This document shows positions 10,924-23,399 of a stretch of 64,000 nucleotides of DNA, one piece after another. This DNA is from Escallonia rubra. Taxonomy: Eukaryota; Streptophyta; Magnoliopsida; Escalloniales; Escalloniaceae. Position 1 is the first letter of the stretch, and every line of letters starts with the position of its first letter. The translations under genes and the position numbers were made by a program. The stretch is from the NCBI GenBank assembly GCA_033065855.1, contig JAVXUO010001325.1, positions 310,001 through 374,000 of the forward strand, written 5' to 3'. Under the pieces are notes generated by a model. The model saw only the letters and a program-made list of their open reading frames with translations. It was not told the DNA's origin and made no database searches.

Positions 10924-13900
10924 TCACATATATTTTTCAGATTCCCAAGTAGCCTCTTCAATTTCATGGTTCTGCCATAAAACCTTAACTAAGGGAATGA
11001 CTTTTGTCCTTAACACCTGATCACCACGGTCAAGAATCTCAACTGGTTGTTCTTCGTAGGAAAGGTCCTCCTGTACTGATAAAGGCTCATACGACACAAC
11101 GTGCGTCAGATCATAAATGTACTTCCTCATATTCAAAACATGGAAAACATTATGAATGTGTGAAAGCTCTAGCGGCAATGCAACTCTGTAAGCCACGGGA
11201 CTGATCCTCTCTAAAACCTCGAATGGCCCGACAAACCTAAGGCTAAGTTTGCCCTTTTTACCGAAACACATCACCTTCTTCCAAGGTGAAACCCTAAAAA
11301 ACACGTGATCACCCACCTCAAATTCAAGTTCGCGATGGCGGTGAGATGTATAACTACGCTGTCTGTCCTGAGCTGCTTTGAAATGTTCCCGAATCAAATC
11401 AACTTTTTGAGTAGTCAACTGTACCAACTCTGGTCCCAATAATCGTCTCTCTCCTACCTCATTCCAGCATAATGGCGTCCTGCACCTCCCTCCATACAAT
11501 GCCTCAAACGGTGTCATCTTAATACTAGCCTGATAGCTGTTATTATAAGCAAACTCAACTAAAGGTAAATGATTATGCCAACTACCACCAAGGTCTAGTG
11601 TGCAAGCCCTCAGCATATCCTCTAGCGTCTAAATGATACGTGCAGATTGACTATCTGTCTGAGGGTGATAAGCGGTGTTGAAACGAAGATCAGTGCCCAT
11701 AGAATTCTAGAAACTCCTCCAGAATTTTGAAGTAAAATGCAGATCTCGATCTGACACTATTGATAATGGTACCCCATGCAACCTCACTATCTCATCGATA
11801 TATAATCCAACTAGCTCAGATAATGGTAGTGTAGCTCGGATTGGAAGGAAATGTGCAGACTTTGTCAATCTATCAACAATAACCCAAATAGTGTCAAAAC
11901 CCTTGACTGTCCTCGATAAACCTACTACAAAATCAGTTGTTACATGCTCCTACTTCCATTGCAGAATCTCAATTAGCTGAAGTGATCTGCTAGGCTTCTG
12001 ATGTTTCGTCTTCACTTTTTAACAAACCAAATAATGGGAGACAAACTCTGCTATATCCGACTTCATGCCGCTCTACCAAAAATGCTCCTTAAGGTCATGA
12101 TACATCTTTGTTCCTCCTGGGTGAATAGAGAAACTAGAGTTCTGAGCCTCTGATAATAACTCCCTCCTCAAGGACATATGAGCTGGCACACAAAGTCTCT
12201 TATGATACCAAACCGCACCATGCTCGTCAACTCTGAACTCAGACTGATTCCCGCAGTTAATGTTCCCAATAATGCGAGTTATATCAGAATCTCCATCTTG
12301 AGCTTCCTTGATCGTGCTAATCAAGGTAGGTTGTACCTGTAATGCTGCCAAGTACTCTCCACCATCTTGTCATCTAATCTCAAGTTCCAAGTTCATCATA
12401 TCTTCCAACAGCTGAGGTTGACAAGTGATCAGTGCTGCTAAGTTTCCAATGCTCTTCCTACTGAGTGCGTCGGCGACGACATTCGCCTTATCAGGGAGAT
12501 AATGAACCGTGCAGTCAAAATCTTTCAAAAGCTCCAACCAATGCCTCTGTCTCATGTTCAACTCCTTCTGGGTGAAAATATATTTAAGACTTTTATGGTC
12601 GGCATATATCTCACAAGTCTCACCATACAAATAATGCCGCCATATTTTCAAAGCAAAAATCACAACTGCTAACTCAAGATCATGGGTGGGGTAGTTCTGT
12701 TCATAGGGTTTAAGATGTCTGGAAGCATAGGCAATCACCTTACCATGCTACATTAAAACACAACCTAAGCCTCTCTTTGAGGCATCACTATATATTACAA
12801 AACCTCCAGAACCAGATGGTAAGGTCAATACATGTGCAGACACCAACCTCTCATTCAGTTCTTGAAAACGAGCCTCACACTTCTCACTCCAAACAAATCG
12901 GGTGTTCTTTTTAGTCAACTGAGTCAAAGGCATCGCTATTCTCGAAAAACCTTCTACAAATCGACGGTAGTAACCTGCTAATCCCAAAAAACTTCACAAA
13001 AAAGTAACAGTGCTAGGCCTCTGCCAATCGGTCATCGTCGCAACCTTAGATAGGTCAACATCTATTCCATCCTTAGACACCATATGTCTTAGAAATATAA
13101 CTTGCTCAAGCCGAAACTCGCATTTCTTAAAATTTGCATACAACTGGTTATCTTTCAAAGTCTGTAAAATAATTTTCAGGTGCTCACTATGCTCCTCCTC
13201 TGACATAGAGTACACCAAAATGTCAGCAATGAAAACAATAACAAACTGATCCAAATACTGCCTAAACACACGATTCATCAGGTCCATAAAAGCAACATGG
13301 GCATTAGTCAACTCGAAAGGCATCACTAAGAACTCGTAGTGACCATAATGAGTCATAAACACGGTCTTTGGCACATCCTTTGCCTTAACTTTCAGCTGAT
13401 GGTATTCAGAACGCAGATCTTTCTTCGAGAAAAACCTTACTCCCTAAAGTTGGTCAAACAAATCATCTATGCACGGCAAAGGATATTTATTACAGATGCT
13501 GATCTTATTTAACTCACGGTAGTCGATGCAAAGCCTCAACGTGCTATCCTTCTTCTTGACGAACAAGATAAGGGCACCCCAAGGTGACACGCTAGGACGT
13601 ACAAACCTCTATCAAGTAGCTTTTGAAGCTATTTCTTTAACTCCTTCATCTCTGTAGGCGCTATTCGATACGGAGCCTTGGAAATTGGTGCCGCACCAGG
13701 CACCCAATCAATCGTGAATTCAACCTCACGATCGATGGGTTTTCCCGACAACTCCTCCGGAAACACCTCAGGGAAGTTGCGTACTACCGGTATGTCTGAT
13801 ACCTCTAAACCTCCATGATTACTATCAATGACGTGAGCAATGTAACCCATACAGCCCTTGCGAAGCATGCGATGAGCCGCAATAGTTGAGATAATAGACA

Positions 13901-14940
13901 ACTTACTAGGTTTTGAACCCCAAAATTCAAACTCAGACGAATCAGATAGACGAAAACGGACTCGCTTCTCAAAGCAGTCGACTAAGGCATGATAGGATGC
14001 CAACCAATCCATACCCAAAATCACGTCAAAATCATGAATATCTAAAAGAACTAGATCCCCAGGAAGGTCCCTATCACAAATGTGGATGTTACAGTTCCTC
14101 AATACTGACTTAACTACCACAGAATCCCCAACAGGTCTACCCACAGACAACTCACAGTGAAGAGACTGGGGTTTAACCCCAAGGCGACGTGCAAACGAAA
14201 CATAAACAAAAGAATATGCGGCACCAGAGTCAAATAATACATGTGCATCAATTGAATTAATCTGAATTGTACCTGCTAACACATCATTTGAACCTGATGC
14301 ATCCCTAGCTGTCATGTTGAACACTCTGCCACTTGTCCTAGGTTTCTGCCCTCCGGCTGACTGACTTGTACTCTGCCTTGGGCCCGAAGCTGTACTCCCT
14401 GCAACAGAACCATGCGGTCCAGATTGCCTTGATGCTGGAATATGACAATCTCTGATATGGTGACCCTTCTGGCCACATCTAAAACATGCTCATGTATCCC
14501 AATGGCAACTTTGACCGCCATGCCTCTTATTGCACCTCTGACAAATAGGATTAGAACCTGTAGACGGAGGCCTCTTAACAAAGTTTTGACTAGAACCCCA
14601 ACTCAAATTACCCTGAGCCTGAGCCTGACCCTGCCTCTGACCTTGGCCCCTATGACTAAAAGAAATTGAGGAAGAAGTCTGTCTGCACTTCCCATCACCA
14701 TGTGCTGTGTGTGACTGGGATAGTTCTGGATGGTCTTTCTTACTTGCCTTGGCATCTTTCCTCTCTCTGTAGTCCCTTGCCTCAGCTTCGATAGTCTTCG
14801 CAATGTCAACGCACTGAACGTACCACAAACTTCGTAGATGCGTTGCACTATCACAAGCATTTGAAAAGCAACGAGCTTGGCACTTGTTTTCGTGCCGGGC
14901 GGGCGATGTAGCCTCGAAGTGCATTTTCTAGCACGCCGTG
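10924..14940 (-). CDS. gag-pol remnants of the chromovirus (fossil)
   Basis: Minus-strand domains from right to left: nucleocapsid knuckle ([14 protein letters not shown] near 14530); aspartic protease with [12 protein letters not shown] near 14230; reverse transcriptase at about 13000-13600 ([13 protein letters not shown]); RNase H at about 12400-12990 ([17 protein letters not shown]); integrase at about 10950-12350 with [14 protein letters not shown] and [18 protein letters not shown]; a C-terminal chromodomain-like end ([12 protein letters not shown]). This order and the chromodomain identify a chromovirus. Many breaks are present, and only the rear part of gag remains. Confidence 0.9.
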
Positions 14941-15163
14941 CTGCGCACGTGCGATCTTACAGTATTGAGGAACCTATCACAAATGTGGATCTTACAGTTC
15001 GCCAGTAGCTGAGTCAGCTGAGCTTGCTGATTTGCCAGGATAATCAGAAGATCTGACGGATTCTCATTCCCTGTGACGTTCTAATGCTCCGTATTTCGAT
15101 TGTTGGATCGCCTATTATTACGACCGCTTGCCATTACTACAAGAGAGAACTAGAATCAGATAC

Positions 15164-16253
15164 TGACTGAGACAATAAACTTAAATCTACCCATCCTACC
15201 CATCTCACTACTTATCTGATCCTTAGCATGAGTCTACATGAGTCATTCAGAGCATCAACTAATCGATTCCAAAGATACATCAATAAATGTCATAGCGGCC
15301 TAAAGCATTTATATAATCTCAATTACTCCGACACGGAGTTCCAAAATAAAATCTTAACAAATTTAATTTCTCTTAATTATTACATCTAAAGATACTACTA
15401 CTGACTCTGAGATAAGAATCATTAGTTCTCAGTCACACAGCTAGCCCTGTAATTCAATCCCACCTACTGATCACCTGAAAGGAAAACAATAAGGGAGTGA
15501 ACCAAATGCCGAGTAAGGTCGCTCAACGGACCCACCAAAAAGGAATACAAAATATCTGAGAAAATAGAATTGCAGACGTATAGAATATTAACGAAACGGA
15601 TACGAAACAAAAATTCAAGAGACAAGGTATTTTCGTACAAAGACAGAATTTCAAAATGCCAGAATATATCCTTGTACATAGACAGAGAGTTGAGAGCCAT
15701 TCGGAATAAGGTCACACACACCATGACTGACACGTGGAACAAGGTTCGAAAAATAAGATCGTGATCTCTAACTCATCCCACTGAGCTAGCTCACGTTCCA
15801 ATCCACTTTGGTAAGTCAGAAATAGAAAAGTCACCTCTATTGTGACATGACTCATAGAACTACCCGTACGCTAAATCACTGAACGAGGCGAAAGACAAGA
15901 AGTTGTTTTAACGATATAAATTAATGAAAACGGCATTGGCTCTTGCCAATTGTTACGTATCTTATGTTATACCAAGTCAAACGACAAAACAACAACAACC
16001 GAAAGTAGGTGTTGTAATAGTTACTATGATTCAATTAATCACTATAAATTTGTGATTAACTCGAAAGACACGTAATAGATTGAAAAGAAATGGATATTAT
16101 AGTACAACAAATTAGAGGAACGGATTTTTAAATATTATTATATTCCTAAAATAATAAAAATTTCAGAATAGTCATTATGTCCAAAAACTCTCTATATTTT
16201 TTTCTCCTTTTTATTTATTTATTTATAATCATTTAAATATGTGGGGTCTTACA
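15164..16253 (-). repeat. Right (5') LTR of the chromovirus
   Basis: It is about 1.09 kb, bounded on the inside by a weak primer-binding site (about 15145-15163) and on the outside by ...TCTTACA. Its outer 480 bp are shared with the left LTR. The exact inner boundary (15164 or 15168) is uncertain. Confidence 0.75.
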
Positions 16254-17010
16254 AGTCACCTATCCCTGCAGGATGCTGCACACTCCGGAGGGTGGGTCGA
16301 AGCATGTTCCACGACCAAGGCAAGGTACGCATGGTGTGATGAAAGGATGGACTAACGCAAGGTGCGTGGTAGTGTGAGAGAGAGTCAGGGGGGCGCGACT
16401 GTATCAGCAGCGCGGCGGATTGTGTATGGTGTCGGGGGCACAGTAGTGTGATAGGGAGCCTGGGGGCGCGACTGTGTCAGCGGAGCGGTGCATGGACGCG
16501 GCGGAGTGTTGGAGTGCGGCTCGCAGGCGCTGGCGACGGGGGTCGCAAAGACGGCACACGAGCGCGGGCAACGGGCATCGAAAAGTTGACGCATGGGCGC
16601 GGGCGACGGGGGTCACGGAGATAGAGCCAAGGCGACGGGCGACGCGGAGTCTGCGCGCAGACACGGGCGACGGGTGTCGCGGACGATGCATGGTCCCTTG
16701 AAGAGAAGTAAAGGTGCTAAGGGGGAAGGCTGAGGCCGACCCCCAAGGGAAGGCCAAGGCCAAGGCCGAGGCCAACCTCCTTGGGCAAGTGCCAAGGCGC
16801 GCCGATGGGCAACGGGCGACGTGCGACGGTCGAAGCGTGATGAGGCATCGCGCAAAAATGAATTTCTTAGTGACGAAGTAATCTAGAAAAAGTGAAAAGT
16901 GCACGTGACTTGAGCTTGCATGTTTTGACCGGTTGGAAGCGTTGAATATTGACTGTTGACTGTGTCGACGTGTTGCGCAAAATGGGTGCGACCAGAGTAG
17001 GTTGGGAACA
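16254..17010. repeat. LTR fragment of the GC-rich minisatellite LTR family
   Basis: It begins exactly where the chromovirus ends and stops at GGTTGGGAACA. The last 130 bp match 47730-47863, and the middle has the same gcgacgggggtc-type repeats as the elements at 44854 and 62045. The shared end with TG...CA logic suggests this is an LTR terminus. The chromovirus probably inserted into this copy, but its other half would be outside the window. Confidence 0.65.
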
Positions 17011-17361
17011 TTCTTCATATAGAAATATGCACTTTCTTCGAGGATCTTTTGTAGTTTTATACTCGCTAAGAAAAAAGAGGGAATGAATCAACATGACTAT
17101 AGGAAATGCTTGGTGGAAAAACTAGAACACCAGAAGTTACACATGGGGGACTTTTGGTGTTTGATGTACTTTTAAGGATTTCATTGAAATTTAATTAGTT
17201 TGAACTTCCAGGCTATTTAATTAAAGTGAGTTTGATTATTTGCCATTGCCTGCAGGCATTCAAGCAAAGTGAAACATTCTTGGCCAAAGAATTTGCCAAT
17301 TTTTCAAAGCTGTAAACTCCTGACTCTCCTTGTTGCCCCTTCACCCCTCTCCCCATCTCCC

Positions 17362-17392
<31 letters not shown>

Positions 17393-17940
17393 ACACACAC
17401 ACGTTTTATCTTTCTTATGATGATACTATTAGTTACACTTTGCCATTAAAAGTACCAACCAAGCTTAGAAATGCCACTAATTTAATCAGAGAAAAGGTCA
17501 ATCGATGATAATAATGACGTGGAGATAAAGTAAACAAAGTATACCTCCAGCTAAGCGTGACCAGCTTGGTTGAGTAGTGGTCTGCAGAGGAAGTATATCA
17601 TCAGTCATTCTTCGTTGTTACTAATAGAAACTGACGAACAATGTTCTTCCATCTAGCTAAAACATCCCCCGTCCTAAACGGAAGAAAGAACACTGATTAA
17701 AAAGAATGCCTGCCAAAGGTAAAAATAGCAATGACAGCGTCATTTCTGTCCCCCCGGACCTGGTAATCATATATTCTGAAGCATTAGAACGTTTTAAGTA
17801 AGAAAATAAAGAACTTTTACCAAAAGATTGAGATAACACTGATGTTCTGAGGTAATGTCATTTGCTTGGGTCATGGTTCGGATGATATTCCTGCAATCAA
17901 GTATAATTTTAGAACAAATTAAATCTACCATAGGGGGAGA

Positions 17941-17984
<44 letters not shown>

Positions 17985-18081
17985 ATGAACCAAGGAAGTC
18001 TGACCTTTAGATACCAATAGGAATTTCTTTAGCAGATGCAGTTTTATTGTCAGTCAATCAAGTGATTGAGAAAAGCAATCA
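17011..18081. other. Intergenic region with simple repeats, downstream of the PPR gene
   Basis: I see no gene here. It holds a poly-C plus (CA)n tract at about 17359-17402 and a (GA)n tract at about 17937-17983. The part nearest the PPR stop codon is presumably its 3' untranslated region. On the minus strand a possible 3' splice site (ttgcag) lies near 17893, but it is not enough to call an intron. Confidence 0.6.
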
Positions 18082-20724
18082 TCACCAGTGATCTCCACAA
18101 CTACATTTTCCATCCTTGAACAAATGAAATCGATTGGCATCTCTAACTAATATCTCTCTTTGCACAATCTTTGATATGTACTTGGTCACTGTGTGGCAGT
18201 CCCCACAAACCCGAAGATTCTTCAATATCTGCAAAGGTGTACCTGGTTTTGTATTCAACAGTCCAAATGCGATGGCAAGCCGTTCACTGTGGCCACAAAG
18301 TGTGTCTCTTTTCTCATCTTCCTCAACATCATGCAAAGCACATTTCAAGTTGGCAACATAACCTTCCCTAGCCATCAAGTCAGAAAAAGTCTCCAATAAC
18401 TTATTGACATCTTCATATTGTTCAAAGAACCTGTCCCCGGTTCCAAATGTGTAAATTTTGTTGCGTATCTCCACCCAGCTATATCCAGGAGTTTTTCTAA
18501 GTCCTCTATCTTTCAAGGACTTTCGTATTGTTCTCACTTGATCCCACTTCCCTAAGCTCGCATATACATTTGAAGCTAACACATAATATCCGGGATCATA
18601 AGACTTCAATTCAACTATACGTTCTGACACACGTTCTGCAAAATTGATGTCTCCACTTGCTCGACAGGCACTAAGTAAAGCTCCCCATATACTTGCATCT
18701 GGCTTCAATGGCATGGAAAGGATAAAATCCTCTGCTTCAGCTAACAGCCCAGATCGTGAAAGAAGATCAACAACACAGGCATAATGTTCTATCCTGGGCT
18801 CAATGTTGTACTTTTTCTTCATTTGGTCGAAGCACAACTGCCCCTCTTTCACCAAGCCTGAATGGCTACATGCATATAGGATGGCAACAAACACAATATG
18901 ATCAGGAACAATACCTGCTGTGTCCATCTCCTCAAAAGCTTTTAACGCTTCCCTGCCTTCACCATACATCCCGTATGCAGAGATCATTGCAGTCCATGTA
19001 ACAACGTCCTTTGTTTTCATATGCTTAAACACCAGGACCGAATTCTTCAAGCTACCGCATTTGGAGTACATTTCTATCAGTGCATTCCCAATTGGAACAT
19101 CTAATTCAAACCCTAACTTCAAAATGCAGCCGTGAATCTCTTTTCCTTGTCGTTTGGCTGCAAGAAGGGAACACATAGGCAGGGTGCCTAACAAGGTAGC
19201 CACATCTGGCAGCATCCCCTCCATTCTCATCTGACTGGTCATTCTGAATCCAGTTTCACAGTCTTTACAACGAAGACATGCAGCAATAATGGTATTCCAG
19301 GTCACAATATCACGAGTTTTCATGTTCTCAAATTGGTTTAGTGAATCCTCCAATTTGCCACATTTAGCATACACATCTACAAGCGCATTGCCCACGGCTA
19401 GAGTTGAATCATATCCAGTTTTGATTATGTCACAATGCAGTTCCTTTGCGTGCAATATATTCATTAACTGAGTAGACATGGAGAGGAGTGCCATGTAAGT
19501 GACAAAATCAGGTTTTAATTCCATCTTCATCGTCTTCAAAAAGTCTATTGCTTCCTCGAAACGTTCATTTTGAATATAACCATGGATTAAGGAATTCCAC
19601 GACACTAGATCCCTACACTTCATTAGGTCGAAAACAGCCCGTGCAGCCAAAGAATGGCCACATTTTGAATACATATTTATCAGAATATTACTAGCTGTAG
19701 TATCACATTGGTACCCGTTTCTCATCATGAAGTCATGTATGTCTCTTCCCAATTTCAAGTCTCCAACATGACTGCAAGCAAGGAGAACTGATGTAGTTGT
19801 TAACATATCTGGATTGAATTTATACAACATCTCGAAGAACAACTTAATTGACTCTTCATATAAGCCTGAATGAGAGTATCCACAAATTACAGTGTTCCAA
19901 GTAACTGTATCCCTAAATGCCATCTCATCAAAAACTAAATGGCAACTTGTTAAGTTCCCAAATTTGAAGTACATGGAAAGAAGACCATTATTAACTACTA
20001 CATCCGCCTTAATACCGATCTTCTCTACCAACCCATGAACCATTTGACCCTCTTCAACAGCCACCAAGCCACCACAGGCTGGCAAAACGCTCAATACCAT
20101 AAAAGCATCCGGTACCATACCGCTTACTCTAGATTGGTGAAACATTTCCAGAGCTTCCTCCCAATACCCATTTGAACTATACCCAGAAATCAGACTATTC
20201 CAAGAAACAACATCTCTGCGAGGCATTTCATCAAACACATTCCGCGAATTACCCAAGTCACCAAATCTAGAGAACATATCAATAAAGGAATTACCTATAT
20301 ACAAGTCCGACGCGAAACCCATTTCCATCACATGATCATGAACAAGTCTACCAGTTTCAAAATTCAACAACCCAGCACAGCAATTGATAACGGAAGGGAA
20401 AGTATACCTATCGGGCTGAATGTTCAAAATTTTCATCTGGGTGTACAATCCCAAAGCATCATTATACAACCCATTATGTGTCATTGCTCTAATGATGGTG
20501 TTCCACTGGTAAACGTTGGTAGTAGGTGAAACTCGGTGAAATGTGGATAAAGATGCATGTGGGTCTCTGAACTGGGCGTATTTAGTTATGAGTTTACCTG
20601 AGATGAAGACTGATTGGTCTATGCCTGAAGTGATTAACAGGGAGTGGACTTTGTGAAGATCTCTGGGCTTTGTTGCTGAGGATAAAGCTTTTGCTAGTGA
20701 AGTGTACAACTTTCCAGGTCTCAT
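18082..20724 (-). CDS. MEF26: PLS-DYW pentatricopeptide-repeat RNA editing factor, MEF26-like
   Basis: A single uninterrupted exon of 880 residues starts at ATG (20724) and ends with GDHW and a stop. The body is a tandem series of P, L and S type PPR motifs (for example DVVSWNSLISGYSSNGYWEEALEMF and DVVTWTAMISAYGMYGEGREALKAF). E/E+ domains and a full DYW domain follow. The cytidine-deaminase-like motif HSE is at residues 812-814 and CGDC at 840-843, so the catalytic zinc site looks complete. From memory, the closest protein is Arabidopsis At3g03580/MEF26 (about 880 aa, one exon), a mitochondrial factor needed for C-to-U editing in cox3 and nad4 transcripts. The N-terminus (MRPGKLYTSLAKALSS) is compatible with an organelle presequence. 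The orthology and editing targets are inferred; the PPR-DYW class is certain. No neighbour in the window is functionally related. Confidence 0.9.
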   Translation of the reverse strand: MRPGKLYTSLAKALSSATKPRDLHKVHSLLITSGIDQSVFISGKLITKYAQFRDPHASLSTFHRVSPTTNVYQWNTIIRAMTHNGLYNDALGLYTQMKILNIQPDRYTFPSVINCCAGLLNFETGRLVHDHVMEMGFASDLYIGNSFIDMFSRFGDLGNSRNVFDEMPRRDVVSWNSLISGYSSNGYWEEALEMFHQSRVSGMVPDAFMVLSVLPACGGLVAVEEGQMVHGLVEKIGIKADVVVNNGLLSMYFKFGNLTSCHLVFDEMAFRDTVTWNTVICGYSHSGLYEESIKLFFEMLYKFNPDMLTTTSVLLACSHVGDLKLGRDIHDFMMRNGYQCDTTASNILINMYSKCGHSLAARAVFDLMKCRDLVSWNSLIHGYIQNERFEEAIDFLKTMKMELKPDFVTYMALLSMSTQLMNILHAKELHCDIIKTGYDSTLAVGNALVDVYAKCGKLEDSLNQFENMKTRDIVTWNTIIAACLRCKDCETGFRMTSQMRMEGMLPDVATLLGTLPMCSLLAAKRQGKEIHGCILKLGFELDVPIGNALIEMYSKCGSLKNSVLVFKHMKTKDVVTWTAMISAYGMYGEGREALKAFEEMDTAGIVPDHIVFVAILYACSHSGLVKEGQLCFDQMKKKYNIEPRIEHYACVVDLLSRSGLLAEAEDFILSMPLKPDASIWGALLSACRASGDINFAERVSERIVELKSYDPGYYVLASNVYASLGKWDQVRTIRKSLKDRGLRKTPGYSWVEIRNKIYTFGTGDRFFEQYEDVNKLLETFSDLMAREGYVANLKCALHDVEEDEKRDTLCGHSERLAIAFGLLNTKPGTPLQILKNLRVCGDCHTVTKYISKIVQREILVRDANRFHLFKDGKCSCGDHW

Positions 20725-21428
20725 GAAACTTCAAATTTGGTTCAGATTGATGGGGAGAAGAGTTGAATAGTTCGCACTGGGAAGCTCGTGTGTTCCTAAA
20801 CCCAGCGAACTGACGCGGCATTGGCTGATGCTTAAACCCCCTCTCTAATGTACTGGGCGAAAATTTTTCTCCAAGTTTCTCGGTAGAATTTCAAATTGTT
20901 AGTTGTTTATTTGTAGACTCTATTACACGTTTTGAAATTCGTATGTGATCAAGGACATAAACATAGCGAAAACGAGGTGCTGACAACGTATGTAATCATG
21001 GACATAGACATTTGGTTGCTCTTGCCTGAGTTTGCTGTAAAGGATCTTATTCAAACATTTCAAACCTGAACACAAAAAAATTACGGAAATAAAAAGCAAT
21101 ATTCAGAGTATGAGTCCAAATCATAATCACTGAAAAGGCAATCATCGAGACGATTAATTATCAAAAATATTTTTTTGATCAAATCTTTTGTCGGTAAAAG
21201 TAGACAGTTTGTGGCTAAAAAGGCAATAGTTAGATCTCACATCAATGTTCAACGGCGACATTAGGCATGAAAATTAATTTTGAAAATAGATCTAAAAAGA
21301 ACAAATTGTATATAACACCTTAAGGTTATTTATGGCAAATAAAACATTGACCTTTATTTCAAACCCCAACCTTTCCGGGGATATTGAACTGACGTTAAAA
21401 AGTATGAATGGAAATTGGCATGCGTAGT
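20725..21428. other. Upstream region of the PPR gene
   Basis: This AT-rich region presumably holds the promoter and 5' untranslated region of the minus-strand PPR gene. I see no convincing TATA box or other gene. It ends at the start of the Ogre-like LTR. Confidence 0.5.
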
Positions 21429-22152
21429 TGTAAACACCTCATTTTTGTAGTTATTATTAATTAAATAAATAATAGGCTTCATTAGTTATTGTAGTTTATT
21501 ATTAAGCGTAGGCCAAATAATATAATATAATTAATTAATTTGGTCATGTTCGGTCATTAATGGGGTCTAGTCAAATCCAGTAGTCAAGTTCATTTATTCA
21601 GTTAATTGTCAAGTCCAGTGGTCTTGTCCTGACCAGCAGTCCAATCCAGTGCTTCAGTCCAATTATGTCAGTCCAGTCCAAGTATCTAGATATTTATTCA
21701 TTTTATCTAGATATTCATTTTTTAGTATAAGTTTAGGACCGAAATGTAGATTACTTCTCATAGAATATAAACGAACTACAGTGGTTTTGATTTCGGTTAG
21801 TCTAATGGGATCGTAGACAATTCGAACCTGAATGTCGAATACAAGCCAAAAACATACAAATAAACATAGGGTTAGTGTTATTGCTCATTTTACATGTTAT
21901 ATGTTTTAAATGTAAAAAATAATTACAAATGAAGTGGAGACCGAAAGGATGTGGTTGGTTCCTAACACCTTCCTGCAGTATAACTTAGCCTCCAAACCCA
22001 TTTTCCTGTTTTTGATAGACTAGTTGTCCTTTTGGACATTCCAGAGTCATTTCTTGGTTTTTCCCCCCTTATTTTCTCTTTTGTTTAATAAAGTAAGATG
22101 TCGACTCCCAATTTAAAATCCCTACAGATTTTTTTCGAGGCGGTTCGCTAGA
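21429..22152 (+). repeat. Left LTR of the Ogre-like element
   Basis: About 724 bp, starting TGTAAACACCTC. It contains runs of cagtccagtcc-type repeats that are shared with 32150-32280. It is shorter than the right LTR. Confidence 0.8.
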
Positions 22153-22153
22153 A

Positions 22154-22171
22154 TGGCGACTCTATTGGGGA
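22154..22171 (+). other. Primer-binding site of the Ogre-like element
   Basis: TGGCGACTCTATTGGGGA directly follows the LTR. The sequence TGGCGACTCTGCTGGGGA is the usual Ogre/Tat primer-binding site, which I recall as matching tRNA-Arg. A second version occurs at about 33310 after the right LTR. Confidence 0.75.
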
Positions 22172-22769
22172 CTAAAAACTAAAAGGACTAGACTTGATTT
22201 TATTATTATTATTATTATTATTTTATCTTTGGCCTTGTTGTATTTTCTCTGTATTGTGCAATATGATATAACTTTGGTACTTACACTTTCATTTCATGCC
22301 TCACAAGTGTGCAGGTCTTTCCCTAACCCACCCATTCGAGGGCAATGGTTGAAGCCCTTGGACCTCCTTATTTCAAGGCGATCTTTCGACTATACCCCAC
22401 GACCTTGTACTAAAAGGCCTCCTAGTTTCTTGGTATATTAAACAACTTGTACACATACTAGTGATCGCCTATTATTAATTACCTGAGTTACAGGCATGAG
22501 GTATATGGTACAGTTGAGCTAATTCAGTGACCTTACGCCGGCTTTGAGAGAGAAATTATGCACTGGGACCATTCAGTGTTCTGCCCTTTCTTGGGAGAAT
22601 ACTTCTAGTGACCTATGGCATGTTGGCAGGGAAACCAACCAATATTCTTAAGCTAACTAGTAATCTTGCAAATAAGGAGAGACTCTGACTAATCCAGCTT
22701 ACCACGCTCCCAATGGAATGATTAGTTAGTAAGTGCATTACATGAAAATTTCGAAAGGTGACTGGTTTA

Positions 22770-23110
22770 TACCCTAATTTAACCCACTGACCAACCGGCG
22801 AGTATATCCACCAGGATGACCGGACGTTTAGTCAGAACCTATCATGTCCTAGAAAATTTTCAGAAATAAACCCTAACCTAACAGACCAATCGGTCGATTT
22901 ATCCGCCTGGATGACCAGGCGGTTAGTTATAATGTATCCTCTCCCAAAAAATTTCCAGAAATAAACCCTAACCTCACTAACCAACCGGCCGATTTATGCA
23001 CCAGGATGATCGGACCGTTAGTCAGAATCTATCCTACCCCAAAAATTCCCAGAATAAAACCCTAATCCCACTTATCAATGGGCTGATTCTCCACCCTATA
23101 TAATCGGACA
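22770..23110. repeat. Leader tandem repeats (first copy)
   Basis: About four units of 85-90 bp each contain aaaccctaacc, then a CCAACCGGCCG half and a CCGGACGGTTAGTCAG half, which can pair as a stem of about 16 bp. They lie in the 5' leader of the Ogre-like element, before gag. The same array recurs at 33890-34330. Confidence 0.8.
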
Positions 23111-23399
23111 GTTTGTCGGTCCTACTCCCAACTTTTGAAAACCCAAAAAAGAAAAAAAAAACACCCCCATTGATAAAAAAAAGGCCTTCCTTCTCCCTTC
23201 CCAAAGGGTATGAGCCAGCCATCTCAATCTATTTATGGTTTGTGCAATTGAATTTTTTTTAAATTTCTCTACACAATTAAGGTCAAGCGTGGTTGGTATT
23301 GGGACTCATCCGGACAGCTCTCACGAACCCTAATGACCGAAAAATTCACACAGATGGTAGATTAGGTCCGTATCATCAGTGAGTTATAAAAGCACTTTT

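Larger units (their letters stand above)
1..16253 (-). mobile_element. Ty3/gypsy chromovirus, Tekay/Del-like, minus strand, old and broken
   Basis: The left LTR is represented by 1-146 and 9713-10840, split by the younger Tat element. The right LTR is 15164-16253. Sequence 1-146 aligns with 15773-15918 at roughly 92%, so this element is clearly older than the one nested in it. Read on the minus strand, the LTR starts TGTAAGACCCCACAT, typical of plant Tekay/Del elements, and the integrase ends in a chromodomain-like segment. The polypurine tract is next to the left LTR and the primer-binding site next to the right LTR, both as expected for minus orientation. The LTRs differ in length, much of gag is missing, and pol has many breaks. 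The left end lies outside the window. Confidence 0.9.

Noticed and set aside
16404-17018. 204-residue minus-strand frame
   Set aside because: It falls inside the GC-rich LTR fragment and has no domain similarity.
22900-22990. Telomere-like aaaccctaa units in the Ogre-like leader
   Set aside because: There is one unit per 85-90 bp repeat and no tandem telomeric array, so it is not an interstitial telomere.
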